A program made the position numbers and the translations under genes. A stretch of DNA of 5,838 nucleotides, from NCBI GenBank assembly GCA_030621075.1, contig JAUXII010000074.1, positions 1-5,838 of the forward strand, written 5' to 3'. The notes under the pieces were generated by a model. That model did not search any database. It was not told the origin of the DNA and was given only the letters and a program-made list of their open reading frames with translations. This DNA comes from Lentimicrobiaceae bacterium. GTDB lineage: Bacteria > Bacteroidota > Bacteroidia > Bacteroidales > JAGONC01. Of this stretch, positions 4,493 to 5,838 are shown in pieces; position 1 is the stretch's first letter; each line of letters opens with the position of its first letter.

Positions 4493-5719
4493 ATGTTGTT
4501 TGATAGAAAATTAATGAAGGGAATTAAGCCCTTCTTACACACTGCTGATATTATCGTTATTCATGGGGCCAGGCAAACTGGAAAAACCTCTTTGTTAAAG
4601 ATCATTCAAAATGAGCTGTCAGAAAAAAATTGTTTTTACTTTGACCTGGAAGATAGCCGGTTTAAAAGTTTGTTTGAGGAAGGGATTGATTCGGTAATAA
4701 ATTATTTAAAACAAAAAGGTTTATATAAACAACACGATAGAATTTATCTGTTTGTAGATGAAATACAGTATCTGTCAAACCCTTCATCCTTTTTAAAACT
4801 GGCTCATGATCACCATGCTGAAATAAAAATGATTGTATCCGGTTCATCCAGTTTTGAAATAAAAAGTAAATTTAAAGATACCCTTGTGGGCAGAACCGTA
4901 AACTTTGAATTATTCCCTCTGGATTTTGAAGAGTTTCTATGGTTTAAGGAACAATCATTCAATCTTAAAAATACAATAAATGACAGGGTTCTTATTGGTG
5001 AACTACAAACACTATATAAAGAGTATGTGTTGTTCGGTGGCTATCCTAAAATTGTTTTAACTGAAGAAGTCGAAATAAAAGAAAAATATCTGCAACAGAT
5101 CATTGACACCTATATTAAAGGCGACATAAGAGATATAGCTAACATACGACATATCGAAAAGTTTAACAAATTGCTTCACATACTTGCTAACCAAACAGGG
5201 CAGTTATTAAATGTGGTGGAGCTTGCCAATACAGCTAAAATTGCACGGCAGACAGTTGAAGACTATTTGTTTATTCTACAACAGACATATATCATAAAAC
5301 TTGTCCACCCTTTTTCAGGAAACATCAGATCTGAACTGTTTAAAACCCCGAAAATCTTTTTTTACGATACCGGGTTGATGAATATGCTTTCGAAAAAATA
5401 CTTACCCAACAACATTGAAGGTACATCTTTTGAAACAGCGATTTTTTCTGACTTGACAAAAAACTATGGCCATCATAATATTAATCACTGGCGGACAATG
5501 GATAAAAAGGAGATTGACTTTATTCTCTTCTTAAAAAATAAAATTATCCCCCTTGAAGTAAAATTAAATGCAAGCCGTTTTAATTATACAGCTATTAAAT
5601 ATTTTACTAAAAAGTATGATAGTAAACACAGGTTTTGCATAAGCTTGGAAGGTGATTTGCCAAAGAAAGAGTTTCAGGTAAGTAGAATATTCCCCTGGGA
5701 TATTTATTCAAAATTTTAG
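4493..5719 (+). CDS. AAA ATPase with DUF4143 C-terminal domain (AAA_14/DUF4143 family)
   Basis: A 408-residue predicted cytoplasmic ATPase of a large family with no settled function. Seen: Walker A GARQTGKTS (25-33), Walker B IYLFVDE (84-90), a sensor-like strand MIVSGSSS (113-120) and LVGR (131-134), together fitting AAA_14. The second half fits DUF4143: a helical, winged-helix-like stretch with LANTAKIARQTVEDYL, then a C-terminal fold with E340-I-D342-F and L-E355-V-K357. The D...E-x-K arrangement resembles the PD-(D/E)xK nuclease core, though activity is unproven in this family. Start at ATG 4493; M8 is an alternative. It has its own promoter and is bracketed by 99-base direct repeats. One hand-counted 60-base line (4621-4680) has 20 G/C, against 32 in the M64 gene (541-600) and 28 in plsX (3061-3120), but the DUF177 gene (1921-1980) has 18, so composition alone does not show transfer. 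No partner gene is visible. Confidence 0.9.
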   Translation: MLFDRKLMKGIKPFLHTADIIVIHGARQTGKTSLLKIIQNELSEKNCFYFDLEDSRFKSLFEEGIDSVINYLKQKGLYKQHDRIYLFVDEIQYLSNPSSFLKLAHDHHAEIKMIVSGSSSFEIKSKFKDTLVGRTVNFELFPLDFEEFLWFKEQSFNLKNTINDRVLIGELQTLYKEYVLFGGYPKIVLTEEVEIKEKYLQQIIDTYIKGDIRDIANIRHIEKFNKLLHILANQTGQLLNVVELANTAKIARQTVEDYLFILQQTYIIKLVHPFSGNIRSELFKTPKIFFYDTGLMNMLSKKYLPNNIEGTSFETAIFSDLTKNYGHHNINHWRTMDKKEIDFILFLKNKIIPLEVKLNASRFNYTAIKYFTKKYDSKHRFCISLEGDLPKKEFQVSRIFPWDIYSKF

Positions 5720-5739
5720 CTTCAATGTAAATTTTGGGG

Positions 5740-5838
5740 CACAACACTCCTCCATTCTCCTTTAGGAGAAGGGGCCGGGGTTGAGGTGAATTGATGTAAA
5801 AAGGGATAGATTTTTGGGTGCTGTCAAGTGTTTCACCT
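5740..5838 (+). repeat. 99-base direct repeat, right copy (cut by window end)
   Basis: Every base from 5740 to the window end equals 4246-4344. It begins 20 bases after the ATPase stop codon. The internal hairpin lies at 5755-5770. Because the copy is still matching at the last base, the true repeat may be longer than 99 bases. The hairpin is not followed by a T-run, so it is not a standard terminator, although it could protect the 3' end of the ATPase transcript. Confidence 0.95.

Noticed and set aside
5755..5770. Hairpin after the ATPase gene as an intrinsic terminator
   Set aside because: The 6-base stem is followed by a G-rich run rather than a T-run on the plus strand, and the same hairpin occurs upstream of the gene as part of the repeat.
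4091..5838. CRISPR array or classic insertion sequence
   Set aside because: There are only two long repeat copies 1494 bases apart with a gene between, no regular spacers, no transposase, and the 99-base elements are direct rather than inverted.

Overview
The window looks like chromosomal DNA from a member of the Bacteroidota. Three mRNA starts have a promoter of the Bacteroidota form TTTG-N19/20-TAnnTTTG, and a fourth has the downstream box only. Only one start codon (the truncated gene at the left edge) has a clear Shine-Dalgarno. The gene content (DUF177, zinc-type L32, PlsX, M64 peptidase, AAA_14/DUF4143 ATPase) is typical of that phylum. The genus cannot be told from this sequence.

Left part, minus strand. 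The first 52 bases hold the start of a gene that leaves the window, possibly a phosphate acetyl/butyryltransferase. Next, reading leftward from a promoter at 1735-1766, is a two-gene unit: a 109-residue protein resembling the MmpS-type beta domain, then, after 8 bases, an exported M64-family zinc peptidase with an intact HEFGH motif.

Centre, plus strand. A second, divergent promoter at 1800-1831 drives a housekeeping unit: DUF177/YceD protein, ribosomal protein L32 (rpmF) and phosphate acyltransferase (plsX). This order links ribosome biogenesis with the first step of phospholipid synthesis. A GNAT acetyltransferase follows plsX, where many bacteria have fabH.

Right part. The 398 bases after the GNAT gene contain no credible gene. 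They are a patchwork of a 7-base tandem repeat, a 22-base motif present twice, a 99-base element with a hairpin core, an inverted repeat and a promoter. That promoter serves a 408-residue AAA ATPase of the AAA_14/DUF4143 type. Immediately after this gene the same 99-base element returns, identical at every position, and runs into the window edge. The ATPase gene is therefore bracketed by perfect direct repeats 1494 bases apart. This is the most notable structure in the window and suggests a repeat-bounded cassette or recent spread of the repeat. A second point is a set of four 7-base repeats ending exactly at the rpmF start codon. I found no firm evidence of a wholly new system; the repeat-bracketed ATPase is the best lead.
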